This document shows, one piece after another, positions 62,407 through 64,000 of a DNA stretch of 64,000 nt. Each line of letters begins with the position of its first letter. Within the stretch, counting starts at the first letter, position 1. The stretch is from Xanthomarina maritima (GTDB lineage Bacteria > Bacteroidota > Bacteroidia > Flavobacteriales > Flavobacteriaceae), in contig NZ_VSFC01000052.1 of the NCBI RefSeq assembly GCF_008084905.1, positions 186,001 to 250,000 on the forward strand, read 5' to 3'. The translations under genes and the position numbers were made by a program. The notes below the pieces were generated by a model that worked only from the letters and a program-made list of their open reading frames with translations, was not told the origin of the DNA and ran no database searches.

Positions 62407-63594
62407 TTAATTAACAGCATCCTTAATGCGCTTAATAGCTTCAATAATTTGTTCTTGGCTTGCTGCATAACTAATACGAATACAATCTGGATTTCCAAAG
62501 GCATCACCTGTAACAGTTGCCACTAAAGCTTCCTCTAAAAGGTACAATGAAAAATCTGTTGCGTTATTGATGGTTTTTCCCCTTAAGGTTTTTCCGAAGT
62601 AATAAGACACATTTGGAAACACATAAAAAGCACCCTCAGGTGTGTTGGTTTTAAAGCCTTCAACTTCAGATAGTAAATCTAAAACTAAATCTCTACGAAC
62701 TTTAAATTCGTCAATCATAAATTTAACACGTGTAGGAGATTCGTTTAAAGCAGTAATAGTTGCACGTTGTGCAATACAATTGGCTCCACTTGTAATTTGT
62801 CCTTGCATTTTATTACAAGCACGAGCTATAACTTCTGGAGCACCAATAAAACCAATTCTCCAACCAGTCATAGCAAAAGCTTTTGAAACACCATTTACTG
62901 TAACCGTTCTATCAAACATGTCTTCAAACTGAGCCATACTTGCATGACCATTTTTTGTGAAGTTTATATGCTCATAAATTTCATCTGAAACTACATAAAT
63001 ATCTGGATATTTCTGAAGCACATCTGCCAATGCACGCAACTCTTCAGTACTATATAATGAACCACTTGGATTACAAGGCGAGCTATACCAAATCATTTTA
63101 GTTTTTGGTGTAATTGCAGCTTCCAGCTGTTCAGGAGTCATTTTAAAATCGTTATCAATAGATGTTTTTACTTCTACTGGAACCCCTTCAAATAATTCAA
63201 CAATATCAGCATAACTTACCCAATATGGACAAGGTAAAATTACTTCGTCACCTTTATTAATCATAACCGAAGCTACATTTGCTAATGATTGTTTAGCTCC
63301 AGTAGAAACAACAATTTGAGGTAGTGTATAGGTTAGATTATTGTCTCGTTTAAACTTGGTAATAATTGCTTCCTTCAACTCAACATAACCATCTACAGGA
63401 GAATAAGAATTATAATTCTCATTGATAGCTTGAATTGCAGCATCTTTAATATAATCTGGTGTATTAAAATCTGGTTCACCTAGACTTAAACCAATAATAT
63501 CTTTTCCTTGTGCTTTAAGTTCTCTTGTCTTTGCAGCCATAGCTAAAGTGGCAGAAGTAGACATATTTAAAACTCTTTCTGAAAGTAGGCCCAT
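62407..63594 (-). CDS. Aspartate-family (class I) PLP-dependent aminotransferase
   Basis: A 395-residue fold-type I aminotransferase. Motifs: KDIIGLSLGEPDFNTPD, NSYSPVDGYVELKEAI, VSTGAKQSLANVASV, PCPYWVSYADIVEL, WYSSPCNPSGSLYSTEEL, VVSDEIYEHINF and the lysine region GVSKAFAMTGWRIGFIG, with DCIRISYAASQEQI at the end. It matches bacterial AspC/1b-type aspartate transaminases, some of which also use prephenate. It converges with trkH. Confidence 0.94.
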   Translation of the reverse strand: MGLLSERVLNMSTSATLAMAAKTRELKAQGKDIIGLSLGEPDFNTPDYIKDAAIQAINENYNSYSPVDGYVELKEAIITKFKRDNNLTYTLPQIVVSTGAKQSLANVASVMINKGDEVILPCPYWVSYADIVELFEGVPVEVKTSIDNDFKMTPEQLEAAITPKTKMIWYSSPCNPSGSLYSTEELRALADVLQKYPDIYVVSDEIYEHINFTKNGHASMAQFEDMFDRTVTVNGVSKAFAMTGWRIGFIGAPEVIARACNKMQGQITSGANCIAQRATITALNESPTRVKFMIDEFKVRRDLVLDLLSEVEGFKTNTPEGAFYVFPNVSYYFGKTLRGKTINNATDFSLYLLEEALVATVTGDAFGNPDCIRISYAASQEQIIEAIKRIKDAVN

Positions 63595-63628
63595 TGTGGT
63601 TAGTTATTTTTGTAATGCAATTATATAA

Positions 63629-64000
63629 TTAAGCCATACTAGGTTTTCTTCCTAATATTTTTAATTGTTCGTAATGTTCTGCAATTGCTCTCCAAATAGA
63701 ATTATATTCGTTATATGGTAAGCTAAACTCATGAGCAGTTTCTCTTACTATTTTTGCAATATTTTTATAATGAACGTGACTTATATTTGAAAATAAGTGA
63801 TGCTCTACCTGTCTGTTTAATCCACCAGTATAAAATTCAACAATCCAACTTTTAGGTGAAAAATTAGATGTCGTAAATAGCTGATGAATTGCCCAAGTAT
63901 TTTTCATATTTCCCTCTTCATCTGGTAATGGCATTTCTGTATTTGGCATGACATGTGCTAATTGGAAAATAACACTAAGTATTATGCCTGCAGTATAATG
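63629..64000 (-). CDS. Acyl-lipid/acyl-CoA fatty-acid desaturase, C-terminal part (cut by window edge)
   Basis: The frame runs open past base 64000, so the N-terminus is outside the window; about 123 residues are seen. They include HYTAGIILSVIFQLAHVMPN, NMKNTWAIHQLFTTSNFSP and the third histidine box of membrane desaturases, GGLNRQVEHHLFSNISHVHY, then SLPYNEYNSIWRAIAEHYEQL. The QxxHH box with Gln marks front-end (delta-5/6 type) or linoleoyl-CoA-like desaturases. The C-terminal end PSMA is natural. Confidence 0.88.
   Translation of the reverse strand, partial: HYTAGIILSVIFQLAHVMPNTEMPLPDEEGNMKNTWAIHQLFTTSNFSPKSWIVEFYTGGLNRQVEHHLFSNISHVHYKNIAKIVRETAHEFSLPYNEYNSIWRAIAEHYEQLKILGRKPSMA

Noticed and set aside
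62395-62415. GTTAATT/AATTAAC hairpin between trkH and the aminotransferase as terminator
   Set aside because: The stem is short and pure A/T-rich, and there is no T-tract.

Overview
This window comes from a low-G+C (about one third G+C by eye) member of the Bacteroidota, almost certainly family Flavobacteriaceae. The evidence is a complete flavobacterial-type dcw cluster with an FtsZ that has a very long acidic linker, a PorT-like type IX secretion protein beside ubiE, a TamL-type lipidated TamA, an HMG-CoA reductase paired with a GYDIA-type GHMP kinase, promoter -7 elements of the TAnnTTTG type, and no recognisable Shine-Dalgarno pattern. The genus cannot be fixed from the sequence. The content is almost wholly chromosomal housekeeping. 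I see no phage, insertion sequence, CRISPR array or defence island.

Layout. 1-6.1 kb (+): envelope-biogenesis genes (end of an outer-membrane barrel protein, a secreted TPR protein, LptC lipoprotein, a small membrane protein, a CorC/HlyC-type CBS membrane protein, a PpiD-like periplasmic isomerase). 6.1-8.4 kb (-): mevalonate-route pair. 8.5-14.1 kb (+): dipeptidyl peptidase IV and two POT peptide transporters, a peptide-scavenging unit. 14.2-19.6 kb: a thioredoxin-like protein, then on the minus strand ComEC, an NlpC/P60 lipoprotein, LpxB, a small membrane protein and SurE. 19.8-24.4 kb: C-terminal processing protease and an OppC-like permease (+), EngB and an alpha/beta hydrolase (-).

24.65-40.4 kb (+): the dcw cluster mraZ-rsmH-ftsL-ftsI-murE-mraY-murD-ftsW-murG-murC-ftsQ-ftsA-ftsZ, with tandem MraZ-type boxes and a promoter in front and a perfect 15-bp terminator hairpin behind. 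murF, murB and ddl are absent from the cluster. 40.5-45.2 kb: YqeY, tRNA-Arg(UCG) followed by a 23-bp perfect inverted repeat, an MtfA-like metallopeptidase, a two-domain glycosyltransferase, a tiny Tat-type lipoprotein made of nine DGYYD repeats, and a CBS-pair protein.

45.2-54.5 kb: mainly minus-strand core genes (rpe, primary sigma factor, pnp, rpsO, accD, class II fba) mixed with secreted proteins and lipoproteins of unknown function. 54.5-64 kb: TamL, a SpoU methyltransferase, PorT, UbiE, the TrkA-TrkH potassium uptake pair, an aspartate-family aminotransferase and the C-terminal part of a fatty-acid desaturase cut by the window edge.

The most noteworthy signals are regulatory or structural: a perfect terminator-like hairpin buried in the signal-peptide codons of lptC, a second terminator buried in the 3' end of comEC, the MraZ boxes, a heavy use of forced TTG/GTG starts, an AccD with no zinc-ribbon cysteines, the DGYYD repeat lipoprotein, the fused glycosyltransferase, and two copies of a short CTGAGC..GTCGAAG repeat, one of which abuts the murD start codon. 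I found no convincing wholly new multi-gene system.
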